From NCBI GenBank assembly GCA_030838445.1, contig JAUZFQ010000069.1:1-36430 (forward strand): a DNA stretch of 36,430 bases, written 5' to 3'. The stretch is from Pyrinomonadaceae bacterium. Its GTDB lineage: Bacteria > Acidobacteriota > Blastocatellia > Pyrinomonadales > Pyrinomonadaceae. This document shows, piece by piece, positions 22,578-31,502 of the stretch (positions are counted from its first letter, which is position 1; each line of letters begins with the position of its first letter). Both the position numbers and the translations under genes were made by a program. The notes beneath the pieces are model-generated. The model had not been told where the DNA came from, ran no database searches, and saw nothing but the letters and a program-made list of their open reading frames with translations.

Positions 22578-24026
22578 TTATCGCGCGAGTTGCAGGCTGT
22601 TGATGATCTGGCGGAAGGCGGGTTGGTAGGATTCAAACTCGTCTTCGGGAGCCATCGTGATCAGGTAGAAGAGTCGGCCGTCGGCGGTGGCGGTGGTGTA
22701 GATGATGTCAACCTCGGTGACGCCGGTGACGACGGACTTTCCGGCGACCGTCGTGGCGTAGCCCTCGCGGCCGCCGATGCTGATTTTTTGCGACTGGCTG
22801 ACGACGCGGAAGTCTGCGTTGATGTCGAGTTGCTGCTGGACGTAGGCCGCGTTGGCGCGCGCGAGATCGCTGGCGGCGGGCGCGACCGCGCCGATGAAGA
22901 TGCCGTGCGTGACGACGAGCGCGTCGCCGAGTTTTCCGTATGCGCCTTTGGGCGCGAAGATCATCTGGGCGTCGCCGTCGTCGCCCGCCGAGAGCGCGTC
23001 CCAGTTGGCGGGGTACTGGAAGGCGAAAGAGTTGTCGCCCGCGCTGTAGGGTTGGAAGTTGGGGGCGGGCGGGGCGGGACGCGCCGCGCCGGAAGTGTTC
23101 GTCGTCGGGTCGCGCGGCCCGGTGCGCGCGGGTTCGGCGGTCGAGGCGAGCGAACCGGCGGCGCGTCGCCCTTCGAGACGCGCCTTGACCTGCATGAAAG
23201 CCTCCGTGTCGCGGATGGGCTTGTCGCTCACGCGCAGAGAAGGCAAGGCGTTCGTGATGGCGGCGACGCGGTTGCCGGGGTCTGGGTGGTCGCTCAAAAA
23301 TTCGGGCGTGCGCTGGCCGCCCTGTGATTGGAGCGTCTTGAAGAAGTTCGCCATGTCGCGCGGGTCGTAGCCGCTCTCGGCCATGATGCGCGCGCCTTCG
23401 AGGTCGGCCTGCTTCTCGGCGGTGCGACCGAAGCGCAGGAAGAGCATGTTCGCGCCCGCGCCGCCGACGGAGTTGATGACTTGACCGAGGTCGGAATCGT
23501 CGCCCGTGATCGCGCCGATGACGCCCAAGCCCTTCTGCGCGATGTAGGCTTTCGACGCTTGATTCGTCCCGTGACGGAGCGCGACGTGCGTGATCTCGTG
23601 CGCCATCACCCCGGCGAGTTCGCCCTCGTTCTTCGCCGCCGCAATCGCGCCCGCGTTGATGAAGATGTAGCCGCCCGGCAAGGCGAAAGCGTTCAACTCT
23701 TTCGTCGCCACGACGTTGAACTGGTAGGGGAACTTGTGGCCTCCGGCGCGTGCCGCGAGTTTCGCGCCAAGCCCCCGGATGTAAGTCACAATCGGCTCGT
23801 CGTTCAAGAGCGGCATCTGCTGCGCGACCTCTTGCGCCGAGCGCTTGCCGAGTTCGATGTCCTGTTCGGGGCTGAAGAGGTTGAAGCCGGGTTCGAAATG
23901 GGGCGCGGGCTTGCCGCCACTCTCGCCGCCGCCGCGACCCGAAAACAGACCGCTGCACCCCAACTGCCCCAACACGAACGCCGCAGCCAACACGAACGCC
24001 AGACTCTTTCGCCCACGTCTCAACAT
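22578..24026 (-). CDS. M48 family zinc metalloprotease, lipoprotein, with C-terminal extra domain
   Basis: A 482-residue envelope protease of the BepA/YfgC-like M48 group. The N-terminal hydrophobic stretch ends GQLGC, a near-lipobox, with Cys24 as the likely lipid site. The zinc motif is HEITH (143-147), and the third ligand is the Glu of AEKQADLEG. FLSDHPDPGNRV, typical of this group, follows. After about residue 285 an Ala/Pro/Thr linker leads to a second domain (about 335-482; FAFQYPANWDAL, IFAPKGAYGKLG) that resembles PsbP-like folds often attached to acidobacterial proteins. The ATG at 24026 has GGGGTGG at proper spacing; a longer reading by 14 codons is Arg-rich and unlikely. The role is probably turnover of misfolded outer-membrane proteins. 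Confidence 0.9.
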   Translation of the reverse strand: MLRRGRKSLAFVLAAAFVLGQLGCSGLFSGRGGGESGGKPAPHFEPGFNLFSPEQDIELGKRSAQEVAQQMPLLNDEPIVTYIRGLGAKLAARAGGHKFPYQFNVVATKELNAFALPGGYIFINAGAIAAAKNEGELAGVMAHEITHVALRHGTNQASKAYIAQKGLGVIGAITGDDSDLGQVINSVGGAGANMLFLRFGRTAEKQADLEGARIMAESGYDPRDMANFFKTLQSQGGQRTPEFLSDHPDPGNRVAAITNALPSLRVSDKPIRDTEAFMQVKARLEGRRAAGSLASTAEPARTGPRDPTTNTSGAARPAPPAPNFQPYSAGDNSFAFQYPANWDALSAGDDGDAQMIFAPKGAYGKLGDALVVTHGIFIGAVAPAASDLARANAAYVQQQLDINADFRVVSQSQKISIGGREGYATTVAGKSVVTGVTEVDIIYTTATADGRLFYLITMAPEDEFESYQPAFRQIINSLQLAR

Positions 24027-24214
24027 TTTCGCCACCCCTTTACGCCGTCGTCGCCGCGCGTCGCACACGCCCTGCCGCGCACGTCCTGCCGCGCATCTTC
24101 TGACGCCCGCCGCCCGCTTGAATTGTCGCGCGCTTTTGTCAACCCCTTTATCTTAGACCAACTTCCGTCGCGGCCGTCAACCGACTATCTATTTCATTTG
24201 CCCCATGCCCGGTC

Positions 24215-24220
24215 TATAAT
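24215..24220 (+). promoter_or_regulatory. -10 element for the TIR-pseudokinase gene
   Basis: TATAAT stands 58 bases ahead of the ATG; the -35 position (TTTCAT) is poor. On the minus strand of the same gap TTGACG (24175-24180) and TTGACA (24137-24142) could serve the M48 gene, but neither has a good -10 at standard spacing. Confidence 0.45.
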
Positions 24221-24277
24221 CCCGGCTCGTCCGCCGCAACCCGCCCCGCCCGCTACGGGGTCGCCTGAGTCAACGCC

Positions 24278-26752
24278 ATGAAAATCTGCCCCTCCTGCCA
24301 GCGCACGCACCCGGACGAGATGGCTTTCTGCTCGCACGACGCGACGCCTCTACAGGTGTATGTCGCTCCCACGCCCGGTGGGCAACTACTCGACGGGCGT
24401 TACGAGATCGAAGAGTTGATCGCTGAGACGCGCCTCGGCCAACTTTACCGCGCCCGCGACGTGCGACTCGGCATCCGCGTGGCCGTGAAGATGTTCAGAC
24501 CCGAACTGCGCAACGAGATCATCCGGTGGATGGAACGCGTCCCTCACGTGTGGCGCGACGCGCTCAGATTCCGCCACGCGAACGTGGTCGTGATCTACGA
24601 ATTGAATCTCAACTTCATGGTGATGGAGTACGCCGGGGGTGAGTCGCTCGACAATGAGTTGAGACGGCGCGGCCGCATCCCGCCGCGCGAGGTGGCCGAA
24701 CTGCTCGCGCCCGTCGCACGCGCGCTCGACGCGGCACGCGCCCACGGCCTCCCCTGTGATTTCCTGACGCCCGCCGACATCATGATCGCGCGCGTGGAAG
24801 ATAATTGTCTCTTCGTCAAGCTGCTGCCTTTGATCTTCAACCGGCGATTCGTTGACGACAGACTCCGCAACACGGGCGAGCCGGTCAAGTCCGGTCTGAG
24901 CGGCGCGGAGGAAATCGCCGCGCCTTACGTCGCACAGAGACTCTCGGATGACGACACGCCGCGCGGCGAGGAGAGAAGTGATGTCTACAGTCTGGGCGTG
25001 ATCTCATACGAGTTGATGTCCGGCCGGAAACCTTTCGACGGGTTGACGCCCGATGAGATCAAACGGAAGCATGCGACCGCCGAACCCGCGCCGCTCGCGG
25101 AACTCGCGCCGGAGACGCCCGACGCCGCCGTCCGCGCCGTCGAACGCGCGCTGGCGAAGCGTGGCAAGGAGCATCACGCCACCGCCGGAGAGTTTATTTC
25201 ACAGTTACAGGCTGCGCTCGGAGTGGAGCGGGGAGAAATTTATTCAAGCCCTTTGAAAATGGCGGTTACTGATGACGAGGCTTCGGACGAGCACCAAAGA
25301 GGGATACTGATTAAGACCAAATCAAGAGATACCTCTGCTGAATCAGTAGACGCTTCCATCACGGACACGCCTCTGTACGCGGACGAGAACGTGCAGTTCA
25401 CCGTCTACCAGCCGGAGACGATTGCGCCCGCGCGCTGGCACACGTTGCTGGCGTTCGCACATTTGTCGAAGCGGCGACCGGACGCGCCGCCGGATGAGCC
25501 TGAGCCGCTGGCGGAGGTGAAGCGGCTGGCCGCGCGCGTGCTCGCAGACGAGACGGCCGAGTATGACGCATTGAAGCAGAACAGCCTGCACGCCGTCCCG
25601 CGGCAGGGCGAGATCACGTTCGTGCCCGACGTTGACGGGTGCGAGTTCAACCCGCCGAGTCAAACTTTTTCGTGGCACAAGAGCGTGCACAAGGTCGAGT
25701 TCGAGTTACGCGCGGCGGCGTCTCTGGACGGGCGCGTGGCGCGCGGACGCCTCACCGTTTTCCTCGGCACGCTCATCCTCGCAGACGTGCCGCTGGCGAT
25801 CCGCGTGGACAGCGCCGCGAGCCTGAGCGCGACGAGAGACGCCCCGGCAGTCGTGCCCGCCTCGGCCGCGCCGTACCGGAAAATTTTTCCTTCCTACTCG
25901 CACAAGGATCGCGCGGTGGTCGAGCAGATCGAGCACCACGTCCACGCCCTCGGCGACAAGTACCTGCGCGATGTGGCGGAACTGCGCGCGGGGCAAGACT
26001 GGCAGCGCTGGATGCGCGACGCCATCCGCGAAGCCGACGTGTTTCAACTGTTCTGGTCGCACAACTCGATGCGCTCCGTCTACGTGCGTCAGGAGTGGGA
26101 ATACGCGCTCTCGCTCGGTCGCGCGAACTTCGTCCGCCCCACCTACTGGGAAGTGCCGTTGCCCGAAAGCCCCGCGGAGAATTTGCCGCCCCAAGAGTTG
26201 CGCCAACTCCATTTCCAACATCTGCGTGCGAACACCATCGCCGACCATCCGACATCGGCCGTCGCGCATGACGAACAAGCCTCATCAGAATTGTATAAGC
26301 AAGCCGCTACGAAGTGGCATAATCGCCCCGCCACAGAGGCCGCTTCTGCTCAGCCTGCCGGGGTGGATGTCGTGTGCGCGCGTTGCGGCGGGCGCAACTT
26401 GCCGGAGAAGGCTTTCTGCCAGACCTGCGGCTCGGCGTTAAGCGCGACCGCACAGCAGCCCGCCATTCAAGCGGGAGCGGCGCAGTCTTCCGTCCCGCCC
26501 GCGCAGTCAGCCGCGCCGGAAGTAAGCAACGCGCTGGACATATTCTGGGAGAAGCGACCGCGCGAGGCTGAACAAAATTTGCCGCCGCCACAGTCTTACT
26601 CGCAGCAGTCTTATCCGCAGATGTCTTACTCGCCGTCGTCGTCCGGCTGCACGCCACGCGGACGCTCGACGGGTTTGTTTATTCTCCTGTTTGTCGTCGC
26701 GCTGTTGTTCGCGCTGGCGGTCGGCGTTTACCTGCTGGTTCGTTTACTGTAA
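24278..26752 (+). CDS. Zinc-ribbon / pseudokinase / TIR-domain membrane protein
   Basis: An 824-residue mosaic. Residues 4-20 are a zinc ribbon (CPSC...FCSH). Residues 40-315 follow a Hanks-type kinase, but key residues are gone: the glycine loop is IAETRLGQLY, the catalytic HRDLKPAN reads CDFLTPAD, and DFG is PLI. Only the VAVK lysine (71) and the C-lobe (ERSDVYSLGVISYELMSGRKPF) survive, so it is a pseudokinase. Residues 364-512 are a beta-rich domain I associate with bacterial TIR proteins (NVQFTVYQPETIAPARW, LLAFAHLSKRRPDAPP, GRLTVFLGTLILADVPLAIRV). Residues 533-630 form a TIR domain (KIFPSYSHKDR; S-VYVRQ-E, with Glu606 in the NADase position). A four-Cys zinc ribbon (700-717), a Gln/Ser/Pro linker and a tail-anchor helix (799-822) finish it. 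NAD cleavage or signalling in defence is inferred. Confidence 0.87.
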   Translation: MKICPSCQRTHPDEMAFCSHDATPLQVYVAPTPGGQLLDGRYEIEELIAETRLGQLYRARDVRLGIRVAVKMFRPELRNEIIRWMERVPHVWRDALRFRHANVVVIYELNLNFMVMEYAGGESLDNELRRRGRIPPREVAELLAPVARALDAARAHGLPCDFLTPADIMIARVEDNCLFVKLLPLIFNRRFVDDRLRNTGEPVKSGLSGAEEIAAPYVAQRLSDDDTPRGEERSDVYSLGVISYELMSGRKPFDGLTPDEIKRKHATAEPAPLAELAPETPDAAVRAVERALAKRGKEHHATAGEFISQLQAALGVERGEIYSSPLKMAVTDDEASDEHQRGILIKTKSRDTSAESVDASITDTPLYADENVQFTVYQPETIAPARWHTLLAFAHLSKRRPDAPPDEPEPLAEVKRLAARVLADETAEYDALKQNSLHAVPRQGEITFVPDVDGCEFNPPSQTFSWHKSVHKVEFELRAAASLDGRVARGRLTVFLGTLILADVPLAIRVDSAASLSATRDAPAVVPASAAPYRKIFPSYSHKDRAVVEQIEHHVHALGDKYLRDVAELRAGQDWQRWMRDAIREADVFQLFWSHNSMRSVYVRQEWEYALSLGRANFVRPTYWEVPLPESPAENLPPQELRQLHFQHLRANTIADHPTSAVAHDEQASSELYKQAATKWHNRPATEAASAQPAGVDVVCARCGGRNLPEKAFCQTCGSALSATAQQPAIQAGAAQSSVPPAQSAAPEVSNALDIFWEKRPREAEQNLPPPQSYSQQSYPQMSYSPSSSGCTPRGRSTGLFILLFVVALLFALAVGVYLLVRLL

Positions 26753-26921
26753 AACTAACGACGCGCTCTCCTTGAAGATAGTCGTCAGCGTTCCGGCGTC
26801 GGCGTGAATTTCCGGCCGACGTCGAACGCCCTAATTTTCCGGCCGCGCCGCTCGCGCGCCAATTCATATCTGACGTTCGGCCGCGCCCTTCTTTGCGCGC
26901 ATCGACGGCGGGAGTCACAGC

Positions 26922-28274
26922 ATGTCATCTCAAACGCTCGCGGCCGCCATCGCGTGGCTCGAAGCGCGCATCGCGGACGACCCCGATGTCAACGCCGAAC
27001 TCTTCGCGCGGCTCGCCGCCGAGCAGCACACGCTCGGCTTGCTCCACGGCGAGCGCGCCCTGTGCCCCTTCCTGCGCCCGCTCGTCGTGACGCGCGCGCA
27101 GTACGACGCGGTTGCACGCGCGGCGCGTGTGTTGGCGGGCGCGTTCGAGCGTTTGACTGATGCCGCGCTGGCCGACGACGAGTTGCTCGCCGAACTCGAC
27201 CCCACCCCGCGCGAGGCGCGTATGGCGCGCATCGATCCCGGCTACAAGTTCGCCTGCGTCACGAGCCGCCTCGACGCTTACCTCAACGGCGACGACTTTC
27301 AGTTTCTCGAATACAACGCGGAGAACCCGGCCGGGATCGCCGATCAGTCGCAACTCGAACGCGTCCTCTTCACGCTCCCGCACATGAGCGAGTTTCTCGC
27401 GCGCTACCCACACTGGCTGCCGCGCCCGCATGCGCGTTTGCTCTCGACGCTCGTCGAAGTCTATCGCGAGTGGGGCGGCACGATTGAGCGGCCGCAGATA
27501 GCGATTGTTGACTGGGCAGGCGTCTCCACCGAGAGCGAGTTTCGCATCCTGCAAGACTACTTCGTGGCGCAAGGCTACCCGACCAACATCGCCGACCCAC
27601 GCGCGCTCACCTTCGACGGCATGAATTTATACGCCGGGGAGTTTCGCGTAGACATCCTCTACAAGCGCGTCGTGATTCACGAATTCTTAGAGCGGTCGGA
27701 CGAGGCGCACCCGCTCGCGCGCGCCTACGCCGAACGCAAGGTGTGCATGGTGAATTCGTTCCGCGCCAAGCTCGCGCACAAGAAACTCGGTTTCGCCGTC
27801 CTCAGCGATCCGCTCTACGCGCACCTCTTCACGCCCGTCGAACTCGAAGCCATCCGGCGTCACATTCCGTGGACGCGACGTGTGCGTCGCGGCCTCACGA
27901 CGTTCGACGGCGGCGAAGACGAACTCGTCGAAATTCTCAGGCGCGAGCGTGAGCGTCTGGTGTTGAAGCCGAACGACGATTACGGCGGCGCGGGCGTCTT
28001 GATCGGTTGGGAGACCGGCGCGGCCGATTGGGAGCGCGCCATCGAGCACGCGCTCGCGGCCTCTTACGTCGTGCAGGAGCGCGCGCCCGTGCGGAAGGTG
28101 CAGATGCAGGTGTTCGCGTCGGGGCGTCTGGAGCGCGCGGAGTTGTACGTGGATTTCAACCCGTACCTCTTTCGCGGGGAAGCGGAAGGCGCGCTCGTAC
28201 GCCTCTCCGCGTCGTCACTCTGCAACGTCTCGTCAGGCGGCGGCGAGACCGCGCTCGTCGTGCTGGAAGATTAG
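26922..28274 (+). CDS. ATP-grasp-like protein (glutathionylspermidine synthase/circularly permuted type)
   Basis: A 450-residue cytoplasmic protein. It resembles circularly permuted ATP-grasp ligases: FLEYNAENPAG at 128-138 recalls the substrate/metal loop of glutathionylspermidine-synthase-like proteins. Near residues 345-357 VLKPNDDYGGAGVLIG is an ATP-grasp nucleotide loop, followed by YVVQERAP and, near the end, VRLSASSLCNVSSGGGETA. No partner ligand or peptide substrate can be read from the sequence. The ATG has GGGAG seven bases upstream. It follows the TIR-pseudokinase gene on the same strand with 169 bases between. That gap shows no clear promoter or terminator, so read-through is possible but a functional link is unproven. 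Confidence 0.72.
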   Translation: MSSQTLAAAIAWLEARIADDPDVNAELFARLAAEQHTLGLLHGERALCPFLRPLVVTRAQYDAVARAARVLAGAFERLTDAALADDELLAELDPTPREARMARIDPGYKFACVTSRLDAYLNGDDFQFLEYNAENPAGIADQSQLERVLFTLPHMSEFLARYPHWLPRPHARLLSTLVEVYREWGGTIERPQIAIVDWAGVSTESEFRILQDYFVAQGYPTNIADPRALTFDGMNLYAGEFRVDILYKRVVIHEFLERSDEAHPLARAYAERKVCMVNSFRAKLAHKKLGFAVLSDPLYAHLFTPVELEAIRRHIPWTRRVRRGLTTFDGGEDELVEILRRERERLVLKPNDDYGGAGVLIGWETGAADWERAIEHALAASYVVQERAPVRKVQMQVFASGRLERAELYVDFNPYLFRGEAEGALVRLSASSLCNVSSGGGETALVVLED

Positions 28275-28297
28275 CCGGGGCGGCCTACGTTAGTAAG

Positions 28298-28333
28298 CGG
28301 CCGTCGCATCAATCGCGGCTGTCGCATCAATCG
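28298..28333. repeat. 18-bp tandem duplication across a stop codon
   Basis: Two copies of CGGCCGTCGCATCAATCG differing at one base lie end to end. The second copy contains the stop codon of the minus-strand membrane protein, so the first copy gives a second in-frame stop 18 bases later. Confidence 0.85.
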
Positions 28334-29145
28334 TTGAGCACGTAGAGGCGTTGCTCGATGTCGCCGCCCGTGATTTCGCGGTAGGCGCGCGCGAGCCGTC
28401 CCTTGCGCGCCGCGTCCGTCTCGCGGCCGTAAGCCCGCGCCATCCGGTCGAACTCGCCCGTCCCCAACCAACTCAACAAACTGAGTCGGCGCGCCGCCGC
28501 GGCCGCACGCGTCTCGTCGCCGTCGAGCACTTCCGCGAGCGTTCGCTCGATCAGTCGGTTGACGCGCCACTGTGCGAAGGCGGGCGCGGCGAGCGGGACG
28601 GCCGCGCCGAGCGCGATTGTCAGACAGAGGGCGGCGCGCGTCATTCGCGCGGCGGCGGCGAGGCGTGCGCGGCGCGCGTTGCGCCAGTAGATGAAGGCCG
28701 TGACGAAGGGCGTGAAGCCGAGCGCGCCGATGCCGACCGCCAGCCCGATCAACGTCAGCGGCAAGATGAAGATGCCGACGGCCACCGAGAAGAATGCGCC
28801 CGCGAGCATCACCCCGGCGAGCACGCCGCACCACTCCCCTGCGCGCCTGCCCGCCACGAGCCACGCGCCGAGCACGGCGATCTCGATGGCGATCAGCCCG
28901 TAGGCGAAAAATTTGAACGCGCCGAGCAACGGCGTGCCGAAGAAGCCGCCGCGAAAGACAATCGGATCGAAGACGAGACAGAGGATCGGCAGCACCATGC
29001 CGATGGTCACGTCGAAGATTAACTGCCAGAGCGTGCCCTCCGCTTGCCACTGCCGCCACAAAAATCCCTGACGCCTCGTAGGCTGCGAGAGACGACTGAA
29101 AGCCACGCCCCCCGGCTCGACCCGGCTCACAATTTCACTGTTCAT
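28327..29145 (-). CDS. Membrane protein of unknown function with soluble C-terminal tail
   Basis: A 272-residue protein. A soluble N-terminus of about 40 residues leads to roughly five membrane helices between residues 41 and 195 (for example LIFDVTIGMVLPILCLVFDPIVF, LIAIEIAVLGAWLVAG, VGIFILPLTLIGLAVGIGALGF). An Ala/Arg-rich helical tail follows, in which the segment ARRLSLLSWLGTGEFDRMARAYGRE looks structured. I do not recognise the family. The ATG at 29145 has GAGGTG seven bases upstream, better than the adjacent TTG. It lies 88 bases downstream of the DUF4173 membrane protein on the same strand, so the two may share a transcript. Confidence 0.75.
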   Translation of the reverse strand: MNSEIVSRVEPGGVAFSRLSQPTRRQGFLWRQWQAEGTLWQLIFDVTIGMVLPILCLVFDPIVFRGGFFGTPLLGAFKFFAYGLIAIEIAVLGAWLVAGRRAGEWCGVLAGVMLAGAFFSVAVGIFILPLTLIGLAVGIGALGFTPFVTAFIYWRNARRARLAAAARMTRAALCLTIALGAAVPLAAPAFAQWRVNRLIERTLAEVLDGDETRAAAAARRLSLLSWLGTGEFDRMARAYGRETDAARKGRLARAYREITGGDIEQRLYVLND

Positions 29146-29233
29146 CAAAGTTCACCTCACACAGCTACTCGCCTGACTTCCAACACGCACCGACGCACCC
29201 GGCTTCCAATAGCGATCAATCGCAAACGATCAC

Positions 29234-31285
29234 TCAACGCGTTCTCGCTCTCTTAACGGCGTGCGCCCGTTCGCGCCGCCTTGCCTTCGCGTTCCCGGCG
29301 GCTGCGGACTTCGCCCCGTTCGACATAGCCGCCAGCGCGCGCTGAGCTTCGTTAATCATGCGTATCGTCGCGGCGTCCATCGTCGCAGCGTCGGTTGTCG
29401 CGGTGTTGGTCGTCGCAGCGCTCGTCGTTGTGTTGCTAGTCGTCGCCGTGCTGATTGTCGCGGCGGTCGCAGTCATCTTCGGAGGGGGCGGCGGCTCCGT
29501 CGCAGTCGTCATGTTAATGACGGGCACGCTGCTGACGGGCGGCGGGCAGGTCGCCTGACTCAGACTCGCCTGATGCGCGGCCACTGTGCGCCACGCGCGC
29601 GAGCGCGCGAGACTCCACGCGCGCCAGTCTTCGCCGGGCGGGCGTCCAGACCAGCGGCGGGTGAGTTCGCTCGCCGCGAGGCAATGCTCGTCGCGGCTGA
29701 GCGCGGGCAGCGCGGAGACGAGCGCGGGCACGGCGTCGGCACTCAGAGATGCGGCGTAAGCGGCATCGAAGGAACGCCCCGCCCGCGCGTGCGCGGCGTT
29801 CGCGCGCACGATGTAGGCGTCTGGGTTGAGCAGGTGTAAAAGTCCGATGGTGACGAAGGCGGCGACGAGCGCGCCGCAGGCGAACCGCAGCCGCGCATCG
29901 CGCACGAGCACCGTCCACGCGAACCACACGAAGACGAGGCCGAGCCACAGCATGAAGGCCGTCGTGTAAAGGCGCAGTTCCGTCAGCCCGTACTCGCTCT
30001 GGTACAAGCGCATGCGTGCGACCGCCGAGGCCATGATGACGAACAGCAGCGCGACCTGCGCCCCGGCGAGCGTGCGAAAGATGCGCCCGGCCGCGGGGCT
30101 GTTTCGCCTGAGCAGCGCGTGGACGCCGAGCAGGAGCGGCAGCACCAGCCCCGCCACCCACGTCAACTCGAAGAAGCCGCGCCGCGCGTATTCCGAATAG
30201 GTCAACTCCGTGATTGACATGACGCGCTCCGCGCCGCCGAAGAAGTAGCGAAACTGCACGACGACGAAGCACGCGAACAGCACGTTCAACAAACCGAGCA
30301 CGACGCCCACTTCGACCGCGCCGAGCGACAACCCTCTCGCCGCTGCTTCCTTCTCCTGCACGCCGACCGGCGTCGTCTCGCCCACCGTTGCCCCGACCGT
30401 CGTCGCCCCGCCTTCCACAACGACGCTTCCCGGCGACTGTCTATGCGCGCCCGTCTCGCCTTCGCCCGTCGCGCCCGTCGCCGACGCCGCCGACGCTGCG
30501 CCGTCTCGCTCACTGTCGTCAACCGTGATCGAAGTGTAGGCCGCGTGCGCGGGCGGCGTAGTGACGGACAGCATGGGCGCGGGCTGCGTAGCCACGCCCG
30601 CTGTCGTCGTCGCCGCGTCTCCCGCCAGCACCATGCCGCGCAGGAAGCCGCACGTCATCCACGCGAACAAGAGCGTCAGGAAGAAGTGCGAGAACAACTG
30701 TCCCGCGTCGAGTTCAAACGTCTGCCGCATGATGCCCTCGAACACCGCGTCGGCCGCCATGAACAGCGCGCCGAAGAGGAACAGCAGCGGCACGGCGATG
30801 ACCAGCCCGCGCGCCACCGCCCACACGTGACGCATCGCGCCCCGGCGCGGGATCGCAGCCCACTGCACGTCGCTGACGGCGAGCGGCAAACTCGCGAACA
30901 TCACGTCGAACGCCGCGTGTCCCAGTCCGAGCGCGTAGTCGCCCAATCCACCGAGCCGTATGTTGTGCCCGCGCGCGCGCCACGCCAGCAGCGCGAACGC
31001 GACGAACAACGCCAGCCCGTCGAGAAACTTCAACGTCGCCGAGTCGCGCCACGCGAACGCCGCCGCGAAGAAGCCGATGGGCAACAGCAACCATCCGCCG
31101 TCCGCGCGCCAACTCGCGCTCCCTCCCGAACGCCCGTGCAGCGCGCACATCGCCGCCGCCAGCGCGCCCGCCCACAAAAAGACGTTCAAGCCCCACGGCG
31201 TCTGCCTCAACAGCGCGTCGCCCAGCACGCCCAACAACAACGCCGCTTCCAAAACGTTCAACCCCAACTTCGTCCGTCTGTTCAT
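29234..31285 (-). CDS. DUF4173 family multi-spanning membrane protein
   Basis: A 683-residue membrane protein with about ten to twelve helices. The family mark is the stretch ELTYSEYARRGFFELTWVAG around residue 335, typical of DUF4173/DUF4153 proteins, followed by the conserved RMRLYQSEYGLTELRLYTTAF. A long Thr/Ser/Gly/Glu linker (about 235-300) interrupts the helices. After the last helix comes a soluble tail with LNPDAYIVRANAAHA, then a Thr/Ala/Asn/Asp-rich tract (about 600-650) and a basic end. The family function is unknown. The ATG at 31285 has GGAGGGG five bases upstream; a TTG four codons earlier is less likely. It is the upstream partner of the 272-residue membrane protein. Confidence 0.83.
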   Translation of the reverse strand: MNRRTKLGLNVLEAALLLGVLGDALLRQTPWGLNVFLWAGALAAAMCALHGRSGGSASWRADGGWLLLPIGFFAAAFAWRDSATLKFLDGLALFVAFALLAWRARGHNIRLGGLGDYALGLGHAAFDVMFASLPLAVSDVQWAAIPRRGAMRHVWAVARGLVIAVPLLFLFGALFMAADAVFEGIMRQTFELDAGQLFSHFFLTLLFAWMTCGFLRGMVLAGDAATTTAGVATQPAPMLSVTTPPAHAAYTSITVDDSERDGAASAASATGATGEGETGAHRQSPGSVVVEGGATTVGATVGETTPVGVQEKEAAARGLSLGAVEVGVVLGLLNVLFACFVVVQFRYFFGGAERVMSITELTYSEYARRGFFELTWVAGLVLPLLLGVHALLRRNSPAAGRIFRTLAGAQVALLFVIMASAVARMRLYQSEYGLTELRLYTTAFMLWLGLVFVWFAWTVLVRDARLRFACGALVAAFVTIGLLHLLNPDAYIVRANAAHARAGRSFDAAYAASLSADAVPALVSALPALSRDEHCLAASELTRRWSGRPPGEDWRAWSLARSRAWRTVAAHQASLSQATCPPPVSSVPVINMTTATEPPPPPKMTATAATISTATTSNTTTSAATTNTATTDAATMDAATIRMINEAQRALAAMSNGAKSAAAGNAKARRRERAHAVKRARTR
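29357..29480. repeat. Low-complexity repeat inside the DUF4173 gene
   Basis: The coding strand here encodes a run of Thr, Ala, Asn, Ser and Asp in short degenerate units (TTNTATTDAATMDAATI type), with DNA periods of 9 and 18 bases. It encodes a flexible tail beyond the membrane part. Confidence 0.6.
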
Positions 31286-31348
31286 GCGCCCCTCCAACTT
31301 CGACCTCTCCCGTCGCCCTTACACGTTCCCTCTCCGCACTTGTTCCAA

Positions 31349-31402
31349 CATCCCACTCAACGCTACTTTCACTCTCATCTCACTCAACGCCACTCGCGTT
31401 CT
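31349..31402. repeat. Two imperfect 27-bp tandem copies in the gap between UppS and DUF4173
   Basis: Two 27-base copies, each containing CACTCAACGC(T/C)ACT, lie end to end with roughly 80 percent identity. The rest of the 217-base gap holds no visible gene and no convincing promoter. Confidence 0.45.
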
Positions 31403-31502
31403 CGTCCGACCCGCCGCACGCAGCATTCATTCTCGATAGCGGCCATCTCAAATTCCCGCCGCCACGCCCTCACCCCGCCGCCGTCACGGCGACTACGACC
31501 GC

